DNA of 64,000 nucleotides from MFD02979-c5 sp963705385 (GTDB lineage: Bacteria > Bacteroidota > Bacteroidia > Cytophagales > Amoebophilaceae): the NCBI GenBank assembly GCA_963705385.1, contig OY970075.1, positions 868,001-932,000 on the forward strand, given 5' to 3'. The notes beneath the pieces are model-generated. The model was not told where the DNA came from. It did no database searches and saw only the letters and a list, made by a program, of their open reading frames with translations. How positions within the stretch are numbered: the first letter of the stretch is position 1; each line of letters opens with the position of its first letter. Positions 1 through 8,526 of this stretch are shown here, in pieces. Both the position numbers and the translations under genes were made by a program.

Positions 1-130
1 CTGGTTTGTCGCCATAAGGCAGGTGGGCAGTGTCCCCAAAATAAATGATAGACTCCTGCGGCAGCAATTGTTTGATAGCACGCGCTACGGTCAAACCGCC
101 AATACCACTGTCAAAGACACCTATGTTCAT
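1..130 (-). CDS. murI: Glutamate racemase, 5' end only
   Basis: The first 43 codons of glutamate racemase, which makes D-glutamate for peptidoglycan; the gene runs off the left edge of the window. Visible are the opening Asp-Ser motif (VFDSGIGGLTVARA) and the conserved YFGDTAHLPYGDK stretch that shapes the active site. Both catalytic cysteines lie outside the part shown. The ATG is placed so that the protein starts MNIGVFDSG, as is usual for the family. It fits with murE, glmM, PBP1A and the fts genes elsewhere in the window, which together imply that a cell wall is still made. The identification is firm; whether the rest is intact cannot be seen. Confidence 0.9.
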   Translation of the reverse strand, partial: MNIGVFDSGIGGLTVARAIKQLLPQESIIYFGDTAHLPYGDKP

Positions 131-249
131 ATTCCTATTGGCTTTTTAGACAGGGTAACCAAGTTTTTACGAGCTCAGCTATTTCGTTGAACAATAATGC
201 AGGCAGGCAGTTATAAGTCAGCGGTCAAATAAGTCAATGCTAATACGCG

Positions 250-323
250 TGGGCCCACCAGGACTCGAACCTGGGACCACTTGATTATGAGTCAGGTGCT
301 CTAACCAACTGAGCTATGGGCCC
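250..323 (-). tRNA. tRNA with CAT anticodon (Met or Ile2)
   Basis: Reading the minus strand gives a full cloverleaf: 7-bp acceptor stem GGGCCCA/TGGGCCC, D arm with GTTGGTTA, anticodon loop CTCATAA, and T arm CCAGG-TTCGAGT-CCTGG. The discriminator is A and CCA is not encoded. Anticodon CAT could be elongator Met or the lysidine-modified Ile2; I cannot separate them by eye. The second pair of the anticodon stem is C-A rather than a Watson-Crick pair, which is odd for a functional tRNA. It lies between murI and miaA, which modifies other tRNAs. Confidence 0.95.
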
Positions 324-477
324 TAAGGGCGTGCTGTGTTGCACTTGGAAATAGGGGCGTAATACTACACATTTGTGGTTAAGTTTGCAAGCAAGCAGGT
401 TCTTTACCAGACCTGAAGGAGCTATTTTTTTTGCTAGTCTCTTGGAGCCTTATGGCTATAATAAATCAACATCTCTC

Positions 478-1401
478 GTGTCCTTACCTATTGCACCAAA
501 GTATCTAGTTGTTGTGGTAGGCCCTACAGCAGTAGGCAAGACCTCGCTCTGCATTCAGCTTGCACAACACTTGCGCACAGAGATCGTTTCAGCAGATGCC
601 AGGCAGCTTTACCATGGCATGCGTATTGGTACAGCCCAGCCTACGACAGAAGAAATGCAAGGCATTCCACACTACTTTATTGACTTTCTACCTGTTCAGG
701 CCGCTTATAGTGCAGGTATGTTTGAACGCAATGCGCTCAAGCTTCTAGACCACTTGTTTCTCAAATATGACCATGTGCTCATGACAGGAGGTTCTGGCTT
801 GTACATCCAAGCTATATGTGAAGGACTTGATGCCATGCCACCAACAGATCATCAAATAAGAGCTACACTCAACATTAGGCTAAAAGAAGAAGGCCTGGCA
901 GCGTTGGCCAAGGAGCTATTGGCACGAGATCCTACTTACTATCAAATAGTAGACCACTGCAATCCCCAACGAATCATTAGGGCGCTAGAAATTGTGACTA
1001 CTACAGGAAAGCCATACACCGCATTTCGTCAACACGTCTGCGCAAAGCGCTCTTTTAAGATTATTAAGGTAGGTCTTATCTGCGATCGCCAAGAACTTTA
1101 CCAGCGTATCAATCAGCGTACAGATCAAATGATAGCGCAAGGCCTAGTTGAGGAAGCTACTGTTTTGTACCCTTACAAAGCCTACAACGCGTTGCAAACT
1201 TTAGGGTACCGAGAGATTTTTAGCTACCTAGCTGGACATTGTGACCAAGAAGAAGCCATAAGGCTCTTAAAAAGGAACACACGACGCTATGCCAAGCGGC
1301 AGTTAACTTGGTTTAGGCGTGATCAAGGGATTCGATGGTTTCACTCTGGTGATTTTACAGCTACCTTGAGCTATATCAAACAGGTGATAAAGGATGTATA
1401 G
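478..1401 (+). CDS. miaA: tRNA dimethylallyltransferase MiaA
   Basis: Transfers a dimethylallyl group to A37 of tRNAs reading UNN codons. The P-loop GPTAVGKTS lies near residues 15-23, followed by SADARQLYHGM (substrate-binding Asp region), GGSGLYIQA, and the C-terminal TRRYAKRQLTWFR that grips the tRNA. I chose the GTG at 478, giving 307 residues, the usual family length. A longer frame opens at a TTG at 373 but adds 35 residues that look unlike the family. A TATAAT-like stretch lies about 20 bases before the GTG. The stop overlaps the start of the next gene by 8 bases, so the two are probably translated together. Function is secure; the exact start is less so. Confidence 0.93.
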   Translation: MSLPIAPKYLVVVVGPTAVGKTSLCIQLAQHLRTEIVSADARQLYHGMRIGTAQPTTEEMQGIPHYFIDFLPVQAAYSAGMFERNALKLLDHLFLKYDHVLMTGGSGLYIQAICEGLDAMPPTDHQIRATLNIRLKEEGLAALAKELLARDPTYYQIVDHCNPQRIIRALEIVTTTGKPYTAFRQHVCAKRSFKIIKVGLICDRQELYQRINQRTDQMIAQGLVEEATVLYPYKAYNALQTLGYREIFSYLAGHCDQEEAIRLLKRNTRRYAKRQLTWFRRDQGIRWFHSGDFTATLSYIKQVIKDV

Positions 1402-1762
1402 TAATTTAAGGGATACGCCTACAGCTTTGCGGCGTAGTTTTTTCGAAGAAGTATATGAAGTCGTTAAGCTGGTACCCTACGGACAGGTTACTACCTATGG
1501 TGCTATTGCTTGCTACTTAGGCACTGCAGGGAGCGCCCGCATGGTAGGTTGGGCTTTACATCAGGCAATACATCAAAAAGAAATTCCAGCACACCGGGTA
1601 CTAAACCGCAACGGCTTATTGACGGGCAAGCGTCATTTTGGGGGACAACATACTATGGAAGAGTTGCTTACTTCAGAGGGTATTGTCGTCCATAACGACA
1701 GAGTACAAAATTTTGAAAGTGTTTTTTGGGATCCCAGGCAGGCTGACCAAGTACTAGCGTAG
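1394..1762 (+). CDS. Alkyltransferase-like (ATL) DNA-binding protein
   Basis: A 122-residue protein of the O6-alkylguanine-DNA alkyltransferase family consisting of the DNA-binding domain only. It carries VPYGQVTTYGAIA, the ARMVGWAL recognition helix with its intercalating Arg, and NRNGLLTGKRHFGG. The acceptor cysteine of PCHR is replaced: the motif is PAHR. By family knowledge such ATL proteins bind alkylated guanine without removing the group and pass the lesion to nucleotide excision repair. uvrC lies about 4 kb downstream, though not in the same transcript. The gene overlaps miaA by 8 bases, so it is the second gene of a two-gene operon. Confidence 0.88.
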   Translation: MYSNLRDTPTALRRSFFEEVYEVVKLVPYGQVTTYGAIACYLGTAGSARMVGWALHQAIHQKEIPAHRVLNRNGLLTGKRHFGGQHTMEELLTSEGIVVHNDRVQNFESVFWDPRQADQVLA

Positions 1763-1769
1763 CCTCGGC

Positions 1770-2192
1770 TTACAATCCTTTGTCCTCTATGAAATGGAGG
1801 ATTTCTTTCTTAATGGTTTGTAATTCATTATTGTTGGCCAGATGAACCAAGGTACCCAGTAGCTTGTTATAACGCTCCAGCAGGTTCGTATATTTCCTCT
1901 CGAGTTTCAGCAATTCAGCCGTATAACGATCTATATAATCAGTGCCTTCCTGCTCTCTAGCCTCCTTCTCCTCTTTTTCCTGCACCTTCTCCTTCGTTTC
2001 AGGAAAGTCAAGGGTGAAGTCATAGTGGATGACATTGCTTACTTTTATAATGAATTCGTAGCTCAAGTTGGGGTCTCCAAATCTGTTGTAGAGCGTATTC
2101 CTACTAATCCCCAAGCGCTCTGCCAGCTTTTTCAGAGAAAAGCCACTTTTCCTAACAATCTGTTCTACTATTTCTCCTCTGTGTTCTGCCAT
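1770..2192 (-). CDS. HTH DNA-binding protein with coiled-coil tail
   Basis: A 140-residue putative regulator. Residues 8-35 form a Cro/C1-like helix-turn-helix (IVRKSGFSLKKLAERLGISR with NTLYNRF following). Residues about 65-110 are rich in Glu, Lys and Leu and should form a coiled coil for dimerisation. The gene converges on the miaA operon with only 7 bases between the stops. A TAnnTTTG -7 element and a TTATAC/GTATAA palindrome lie upstream, so autoregulation is plausible but only inferred. Targets are unknown. Confidence 0.75.
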   Translation of the reverse strand: MAEHRGEIVEQIVRKSGFSLKKLAERLGISRNTLYNRFGDPNLSYEFIIKVSNVIHYDFTLDFPETKEKVQEKEEKEAREQEGTDYIDRYTAELLKLERKYTNLLERYNKLLGTLVHLANNNELQTIKKEILHFIEDKGL

Positions 2193-2251
2193 ACGAGCAA
2201 ATACGAGGATAATAAATTTAAATTATAGGGCTCCTTTTATTCATATCTAAA

Positions 2252-2259
2252 CAAATGTA
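2252..2259 (-). promoter_or_regulatory. TAnnTTTG -7 element for the HTH gene
   Basis: On the minus strand this reads TACATTTG, matching the Bacteroidetes -7 consensus TAnnTTTG. It lies about 60 bases before the ATG of the HTH gene. No TTTG is found at the expected -33 distance, so the call rests on the -7 box only. Confidence 0.4.
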
Positions 2260-2287
2260 AAGTGACTTAACACAATAGTGTATATAC

Positions 2288-2305
2288 TTATACATTTTTG
2301 TATAA
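2288..2305. promoter_or_regulatory. Palindrome upstream of the HTH gene, candidate operator
   Basis: TTATAC-ATTTTT-GTATAA is a perfect 6+6 inverted repeat about 30 bases upstream of the -7 box of the HTH gene. Its place and symmetry suit a dimeric regulator. It could equally be a weak AT-rich hairpin without function. Confidence 0.35.
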
Positions 2306-2904
2306 ATTCGCGTTAATAATTTACACCTATACAGCGCTAACCACCCCCACCTCTTCTACAATATAGATAAAAATATTCTGAGTGGTGTCAAGCTTAATAC
2401 AAAAATGCTAAATCATACCTACTGTATTGGTAAGGCGCTTTCAGCCAGTTCATCAAGGAGGCAGAGCAAATTTTATCGACCTTCATCCATAACGGTTACA
2501 GGATCAAGAAATAATGGAGTAGGGTTGTTACTACTGCACTTAGCTGAGCCTGTATCATCTACTGTTAGCAAACAATGAATGATCTATATGAGCCCTTGGC
2601 CTCCCACCCTACTATGTGGGGATAGGTTGCCTTGGCTTTGAGTATTCATTTACGCTATCATGTAACAATTTAATGGAGGCACTTCAGCAGCTACTAATTA
2701 GGAATACTTAACCCCCCTTGCTCCTAAATAAAGTTTATACAAATCCTTTACTGCGCAGTACTTTTCTTATATTCCTTTAAGGTACGACAATCAACTTTTA
2801 TCTGATTTGCAATCACCTCATGAAGTGCATGTATTTGTAACAATACAGGTTGTATGGAATTCAACAGCACATCAAGTAAAAATCTTTAGCTTTGGCTTCT
2901 CACT

Positions 2905-5226
2905 ATGGAAGTAAGCAGACAGCACAGGTATTATAAGAGACGCATGGGGAAAATGTGGGCTGTATTCGTCCTTTTCCTCATAGCAGTACCCTTGTACATT
3001 TTCACCGTTAAGGTCAACCTTTGGAACTTATATGGCAAGCTGCCCTCTGTGGATGTTTTAGAAAACCCTAAAAACGACTTGTCTTCTGAGATATATGCAG
3101 CAGATGGCATATTGTTAGGCAAATATTTTCGGTACAACAGAAGCCCTGCTGAGTACGAAGAGATTGCTCAAAGCCTTATCAGTGCGTTGCTAGCTACAGA
3201 AGATTATCGGTTTGAGGAACACTCGGGCATTGACCTGAAAGGTTTGTACAGAGCATTCTTTTTATCTATCCTCCTACAACAGAATAAGGGGGGAGGGAGC
3301 ACGATTTCTCAGCAGCTGGCTAAGAACCTATTTAAAACAAGAGGTGAGCAGTACAAGGGACTGCTCAGCAAATTACCCCTTATCAATACGCTTATTGTCA
3401 AGACCAAGGAGTGGATTGTGGCAGTGCAGCTAGAACAAGCTTATACCAAAAAGGAGATCATCACAATGTATCTCAACACGGTCAGCTTTGGAAGCAATGC
3501 CTTTGGCGTCAAGGTAGCTGCCAATGTATTTTTTAACACTACATCTGACCTCTTGAGCATAGAGCAAGCTGCTTTACTAGTTGGGCTTTTAAAGGCTCCC
3601 TCCTATTACAGTCCAGTTAGACATCCAGAAAGAGCACGCCAAAGAAGAAACGTTGTGCTAGCACAACTTTACAAACACCACCTGCTGACCCAGGAAGCTT
3701 ATGACACGCTTAGACAACGTCCTATCGAGCTAGAATACAAAGCAGAGGATCATAACCTAGGAGCAGCTACCTACTTTAGATCAAGTATCCGAGACTTTCT
3801 CCTGAAGTGGACCCGAGAAAAAGGCTATGATTTGTTTGAGGATGGCTTAAAAATTTATACGACGATTGACAGTCGTTTACAAAGGCATGCTGAAGAGGCT
3901 GTGGTAACACACATGAAGGTACTACAGCAAAAGTTTGAACAGCACTGGGAAAGACGTAACCCCTGGGTAGACCAAAAAGGTAATGAAATCGAGCACTTTA
4001 TTGAAACAGCAGCCAAGCGCACAGAACTTTACAAACGCTTGGTAGAAGAGTATGGCGAACATAGTGATACTATCAATGTCATCATGAACACCCCTGTACC
4101 CACTCGGCTTTTTTCCTGGGAAGGAGAAATAGATACTGTACTCAGTCCTATAGACTCCTTAAGGTACAACAAAAGGTTACTCCATACAGGCTTCATGGTT
4201 ATGGACCCTCATACAGGGCATATTAAAGCCTGGGTAGGAGGTATTAACTACAAACACTTTCAATACGACCATGTAATGCAGGGCAAGCGACAGCCTGGTT
4301 CTGCTTTTAAGCCTATTGTATATACTGCTGCTATTGAAAATGGATACATGCCTTGGCAAGAAGTCGTCGACACACCCATCACTTTTAGAGTGCCAGGCGA
4401 CCCTCCTACGTGGACACCCCAAAACTGGAGTAAGAAGTATACAGGCCAGAAAATGACCCTGAGACAAGCCATGGCTAGGTCAGTGAACTCTATCACGGCT
4501 TATCTGATGAAACAACTAGGGCCATCGTTGGTTGTGGATTATGCCAAAAGGCTTGGGATTAAAACTCCCTTAGAACCTACACCTGCTCTGTGTCTAGGCT
4601 GTTCTGATGTATCAGTTTATGAACTAGTAGGTGCCTATAGTACCTTTATGAACAAAGGGGTTTGGACAGAACCTTTTTATATTACACGCATTGAAGACAA
4701 AGATGGACGAGTACTTGAAGAGTTTATACCCCAAAAACGAGAGGCCATCAGTGAAAAAACAGCTTACTTGATGATCCACATGCTCAAGGGAACTATAGAA
4801 GAACCAGGAGGTACCTCCAGAGGAATTAGCAAGGTCCTTAAAAAAGACAACGAGCTTTGTGGTAAAACCGGCACCACGTCCAATCATTCAGATGGATGGT
4901 TTGTTGGCATGACCAGAGACTTGTGTGCTGGGGCTTGGGTGGGTGGAGAAGATCGATGCATCCACTTCAGGACTCTGGCGCTGGGAGGAGGTGCTGTAAT
5001 AGCTAGGCCTATCTGGGAAAAATTTATGCTCAGCGTATATGAAGACCCTGAGCTGCCTTACGAAAAAGGTCCTCTACTCAATTACTCTAAGCCAGAAGGC
5101 TTAGAGATCCCTGAAGAGAGCATAAAAGTAGAAGAAAAAAAGCAGGAGATGTATCCGCAAGAAGAAGAGTTAGAGGAAGAAGAAGATAACATAGACGTAG
5201 AGTTAGACGTAAATGAAATCTTGTAA
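2905..5226 (+). CDS. mrcA: Bifunctional penicillin-binding protein 1A
   Basis: A 773-residue class A PBP that polymerises lipid II and cross-links peptidoglycan. Order: short cytoplasmic end, membrane anchor at about 17-37, GT51 glycosyltransferase domain with catalytic Glu99 in EDYRFEEHSGID and GGSTISQQLAKN, then the transpeptidase domain with Ser466 in PGSAFK, SVN in ARSVNSIT, and KTGTT from Lys654. All catalytic motifs are intact. The last 35 residues are strongly acidic (EEELEEEEDNIDVE), an unusual tail whose role I do not know. The gene stands alone, with a 98-base gap to uvrC. Presence with murE, ftsI and ftsW argues for active wall synthesis. Confidence 0.95.
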   Translation: MEVSRQHRYYKRRMGKMWAVFVLFLIAVPLYIFTVKVNLWNLYGKLPSVDVLENPKNDLSSEIYAADGILLGKYFRYNRSPAEYEEIAQSLISALLATEDYRFEEHSGIDLKGLYRAFFLSILLQQNKGGGSTISQQLAKNLFKTRGEQYKGLLSKLPLINTLIVKTKEWIVAVQLEQAYTKKEIITMYLNTVSFGSNAFGVKVAANVFFNTTSDLLSIEQAALLVGLLKAPSYYSPVRHPERARQRRNVVLAQLYKHHLLTQEAYDTLRQRPIELEYKAEDHNLGAATYFRSSIRDFLLKWTREKGYDLFEDGLKIYTTIDSRLQRHAEEAVVTHMKVLQQKFEQHWERRNPWVDQKGNEIEHFIETAAKRTELYKRLVEEYGEHSDTINVIMNTPVPTRLFSWEGEIDTVLSPIDSLRYNKRLLHTGFMVMDPHTGHIKAWVGGINYKHFQYDHVMQGKRQPGSAFKPIVYTAAIENGYMPWQEVVDTPITFRVPGDPPTWTPQNWSKKYTGQKMTLRQAMARSVNSITAYLMKQLGPSLVVDYAKRLGIKTPLEPTPALCLGCSDVSVYELVGAYSTFMNKGVWTEPFYITRIEDKDGRVLEEFIPQKREAISEKTAYLMIHMLKGTIEEPGGTSRGISKVLKKDNELCGKTGTTSNHSDGWFVGMTRDLCAGAWVGGEDRCIHFRTLALGGGAVIARPIWEKFMLSVYEDPELPYEKGPLLNYSKPEGLEIPEESIKVEEKKQEMYPQEEELEEEEDNIDVELDVNEIL

Positions 5227-5324
5227 CCAATTCATTGATTGACCTATTCGCTGGAATATTTGATTATCAAATTGTGGTAAGTAAGTAACTAATACTGAAC
5301 AGCCCTCAATTTGCTACCCTCTGC

Positions 5325-7136
5325 ATGATGGAAGCAACACAACACACGCCAAAAGACATTCATCTTCTACCTGACCAGCCTGGCGTATATCGCTTTTACA
5401 ATAAACAAGGTGAACTCATTTACGTAGGCAAGGCCAAAAACATTAAAAAAAGGGCGAGCAGCTACTTTAACAGCCCCAAGCAGCATAATCTCAAGGTGCG
5501 TAGGATGGTGTCTGAGATAGCAGCCATCGAGTTTACCATCGTGAACTCTGAATATGAAGCATTGCTCTTAGAGAATAACCTCATTAAAAAAAGTCAGCCG
5601 CGCTATAACATCCTCCTTAAAGACAATAAGACCTATCCCTACATTTGTATTACAAGAGAGCGTTTTCCAAGAGTCATCCCCACACGCAAGGTAGCACCCC
5701 GATTAGGCAAGTACTATGGGCCTTTCACCAACCTAAAGGCCATGTACCAAATTTTAGAGCTCATGAGGCGCTTGTATACCCTGCGCACGTGCGCTTATAA
5801 CCTATCTGAAAACAACATCAGCAAAGGCAAGTTCAAAGTCTGTTTGGAATACCATTTAGGCAACTGCAAAGGGCCTTGTGAGGGACTTCAAGACGAGCAA
5901 AGCTATAACCAAACCATTGCCCAGGTCGAACACATCCTCAAAGGCAACCTTTATGCAGCAAAAAAAGAATTCAGAGAGAAGATGCATCAGGCTGTGCAAG
6001 TAATGGCTTATGAAGAGGCACAGGCTTGTAAAGAGAAGTTAGAAGCCTTAGAGGTCTACCAGGCCAAATCACTGGTTATCAACCCCAAGATGGGCGAACT
6101 AGATGTGTTGGGGATAGTTTCAGACGAAAAGGCTGCTTTTGTAAGCTATCTGCAGATTAAAAGCGGTGCCATCACCTTTACACAGACAGTAGAGGTCAAG
6201 AAAAAGCTTGAAGAAGCAGATGAAGACATACTGCCGCTAGTCATTTTTAACTTTAGAGAAAAGTACGACAGCCACGCTCCAGAGGTGCTCACCAACCTGC
6301 CCCTGTCGATCGAGCTGGATAACCTCAGCCTTATTGTGCCTAAAATAGGAGACAAAAAAAAGCTTGTAGCACTGGCCATCAAGAACGCACTTTTTTTCAA
6401 AAAAGAGCGGTTCATCCGCAAAGAGGATTACCAAGAAAAATCCAACCGAACCCTCATTTTACTACAACAAGACTTGCAGCTCAAAAACCTTCCGCTACAT
6501 ATAGAATGCTTTGACAACTCTAACCTACAGGGCGATAATCCTGTGGCTGCTATGGTGTGCTTCAAGCATGGAAAGCCTTCCAAGCGTGAATACCGCCACT
6601 TTAACATCAAAACTGTCACAGGCCCTGACGACTTTGCATCTATGAAAGAGGTGATATTGAGAAGATACAAGCGTCTCCTAGAAGAAAAACAGGACCTGCC
6701 AGACCTGATCATGGTTGACGGAGGTAAAGGGCAACTCAGCGCAGCCGTCGGCGCCCTCAAAGCCATAGGTATCTATGGGAAAGTCCCTATCATCGGCATC
6801 GCCAAAAGGTTAGAAGAAATCTATTATCCAGAAGATCCCTATCCAGTCCATATCAGTAAACAATCTGCTTCCTTAAAGCTGCTGCAAAGGATACGTGACG
6901 AAACGCATCGTTTTGCCATTACCTTTCACAGAAAAAAGCAAAGCAAGGCTAGCCTTCAAAGTGTCCTAGAAGACATTCCTGGCATAGGCCCTAAGACTAT
7001 CGACAAGCTACTGCAGCACTTCAAGTCCACTAAAAATATTGGAGAAGCAAGCCTAGAGGCCCTCTCTGAACAAATAGGTAATAAGAAAGCAACCGTAGTT
7101 AAGGAAAACTTGTATCAAGGGGTTGAAGCAAGCTAG
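5325..7136 (+). CDS. uvrC: UvrABC excinuclease subunit C
   Basis: A 603-residue UvrC, which makes both incisions around a lesion in nucleotide excision repair. Order: GIY-YIG nuclease domain at about 12-95 (GVYRFYNKQGE, LIYVGKAKNIKKR); Cys region around CAYN and CKGPCEG; UVR motif near 200-235; RNase H-like C-terminal nuclease (IECFDNSNLQG, IMVDGGKGQL); and a helix-hairpin-helix end (LEDIPGIGPKTIDKLL). Two adjacent ATGs (5325, 5328) are possible starts. All catalytic regions look intact. The upstream ATL gene could feed alkyl lesions into the same pathway. Confidence 0.96.
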   Translation: MMEATQHTPKDIHLLPDQPGVYRFYNKQGELIYVGKAKNIKKRASSYFNSPKQHNLKVRRMVSEIAAIEFTIVNSEYEALLLENNLIKKSQPRYNILLKDNKTYPYICITRERFPRVIPTRKVAPRLGKYYGPFTNLKAMYQILELMRRLYTLRTCAYNLSENNISKGKFKVCLEYHLGNCKGPCEGLQDEQSYNQTIAQVEHILKGNLYAAKKEFREKMHQAVQVMAYEEAQACKEKLEALEVYQAKSLVINPKMGELDVLGIVSDEKAAFVSYLQIKSGAITFTQTVEVKKKLEEADEDILPLVIFNFREKYDSHAPEVLTNLPLSIELDNLSLIVPKIGDKKKLVALAIKNALFFKKERFIRKEDYQEKSNRTLILLQQDLQLKNLPLHIECFDNSNLQGDNPVAAMVCFKHGKPSKREYRHFNIKTVTGPDDFASMKEVILRRYKRLLEEKQDLPDLIMVDGGKGQLSAAVGALKAIGIYGKVPIIGIAKRLEEIYYPEDPYPVHISKQSASLKLLQRIRDETHRFAITFHRKKQSKASLQSVLEDIPGIGPKTIDKLLQHFKSTKNIGEASLEALSEQIGNKKATVVKENLYQGVEAS

Positions 7137-7237
7137 CCAATCAGTTACCCCCTTCATAAGTAAGCTACCAAGCGCAATAAAGGTAGGGATAGGCTTCCTA
7201 ACCTTCTTCCCCTCTATTTGCAACAGGGCCCAAGGCT

Positions 7238-8143
7238 CTAACTTTTGGAACTCTCTTTTTGCAGTCCCTCTAGCTCTTCTTGACTGAGCCCTGTGAGCTC
7301 TGCCACCACATCCAAGCTATAGCCTTTCCTAAGCATGTTCTTAGCTATTTCCAGGTTCCTGCTTTGTATTCCTTCTTCTCTACCTTCTTCTCTACCTTCT
7401 TCTCTACCTTTATGTTCAGCTTTTTTCAAACTATTGGCTTCAATCCTTAGCCATTTCAGATGATCCTCATAGGCTCCTCTTTCTTCTTCTGTAAAGTTCA
7501 TTACCTCGAGCACGCTGATGGCCTTCTTGAGGCTTGGGTTATTCAAGTTGCTAGGCAGGTTGGTTGAGCTCAATAAGTCATTGCGGGTTAGAAAAGCTAG
7601 CCACATGTCTAGCCCGCCTTTTAGCTTATCTGCCACCTCCCTGAGCTCCCCAGCTGTATTATCTGCAAACTTTTTCAGCTCTAAGGTATGGAGCTCCAAA
7701 TCTTTGAAATACAATAACCCTGTTTCTTTTTCTGTAATGTGAAATACATTATGGTATTTCTCAGTCTGTGGAATAGAGATGAAATTGAGTATGTGGATAC
7801 CTATGGCTTTAGATAGTTGACCATAATCCTCTGCTGCTTTGAGTTGGTCAGTATATAGTTTCGCCCAGTAGTACAAGGCTCTTTTGTCATAGTCAGCCTC
7901 ATCGCTGATCTGGATCTCTATGTTAAAGCGTTTACCATCGATCCCTCGCGCCTTGATGTCGAGGATAGATAATTTTTCATGGAGAAAGTTTTGTGGGTTG
8001 TATGGATTGAGTAAAGTGAGCTCAGCGACTTGGTCTTCTTGTCCAACGATGGCATTGATCAAAGAGATCAGGAGGTCTTTGTTCTGCTCAACACCAAATA
8101 TTTTCTTAAAGGCTATGTCTACCCTGGGGCTGATACTATTCAT
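7238..8143 (-). CDS. Rpn-family PD-(D/E)XK nuclease / putative transposase
   Basis: A 301-residue protein of the PDDEXK_2/Rpn group, often labelled transposase and by family knowledge linked to RecA-independent recombination. The N-terminus SPRVDIAFKKIFG is typical. The nuclease core is visible as LDIKARGIDGKRFNIEIQ (Asp, then Glu-x-Gln). The C-terminus carries three GREE units and a helical YSLDVVAELTGLSQEEL tail seen in the family. The GREE stretch is encoded by a perfect 12-bp tandem repeat. No terminal inverted repeats are seen, so it is not an obvious IS. A decayed relative lies at 48.6-49.5 kb. Confidence 0.85.
   Translation of the reverse strand: MNSISPRVDIAFKKIFGVEQNKDLLISLINAIVGQEDQVAELTLLNPYNPQNFLHEKLSILDIKARGIDGKRFNIEIQISDEADYDKRALYYWAKLYTDQLKAAEDYGQLSKAIGIHILNFISIPQTEKYHNVFHITEKETGLLYFKDLELHTLELKKFADNTAGELREVADKLKGGLDMWLAFLTRNDLLSSTNLPSNLNNPSLKKAISVLEVMNFTEEERGAYEDHLKWLRIEANSLKKAEHKGREEGREEGREEGIQSRNLEIAKNMLRKGYSLDVVAELTGLSQEELEGLQKESSKS
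7371..7406. repeat. 12-bp tandem repeat (3 units) inside the rpn gene
   Basis: Three perfect copies of ccttcttctcta encode the REEG units near the C-terminus of the Rpn protein. As 12 is a multiple of 3, slippage would change protein length without breaking the frame. Confidence 0.85.
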
Positions 8144-8526
8144 TTGATTGTTGGTTGAAAGCTTACTACGAAAATAGAGAATAAGCGGAGCTATTTCAAA
8201 TAGGAAAGATGGGGCAAGTTTAAGTAGTCAGGATAGCTGTGTTTTCTTCTAGTAGGTTAATAAGCCATGGGTGATAATTCTGATTTCTCCTGCCAGCCCT
8301 TTTGAGGCTATTGAGTATTTAATGATATCGTGTTTGAAATGGCAGTTTCTAAAGATTTGCATGGCTCAGAGCTATTAAGATCTAATAAAGCTTAAAAAAA
8401 GTTCTGCTTTTTGAACGAACATTACATCTATCCACTACCTTTTGATAGTAGCTATTGGTACGATACATGCTAAGTAGCGCCTCAAAAGCCTACCTTTGCC
8501 CTGCAAATATCAGTAGCCGCAGCAAT
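8144..8526. other. 383-base intergenic stretch between rpn and tgt
   Basis: A divergent promoter region. I see one -7-like box for tgt (8491-8498) and nothing convincing for rpn. The frame upstream of tgt stays open from 8455 but its residues do not resemble the family. Confidence 0.5.
8491..8498 (+). promoter_or_regulatory. TAnnTTTG -7 element for tgt
   Basis: TACCTTTG matches the Bacteroidetes -7 consensus. It would start transcription near 8504, about 23 bases before the ATG at 8527. This supports the shorter tgt start. No clear -33 element is present. Confidence 0.45.

Larger units (their letters stand above)
2193..2904. other. 712-base intergenic stretch with a short coding-like fragment
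   Basis: Between the divergent HTH and PBP1A genes. Apart from the promoter and palindrome listed separately, bases 2434-2514 hold an open stretch of about 26 codons, between stops, that translates to FSQFIKEAEQILSTF and onward and looks protein-like. It may be a relic of a lost gene, but I cannot name it. The rest is AT-rich and stop-laden in all frames. Confidence 0.4.

Noticed and set aside
373..477. Longer N-terminus of MiaA from TTG at 373
   Set aside because: The 35 added residues are unlike the family and a promoter-like TATAAT lies inside them.
7238..8143. rpn gene as a complete insertion sequence
   Set aside because: No terminal inverted repeats or target duplication could be found around it.
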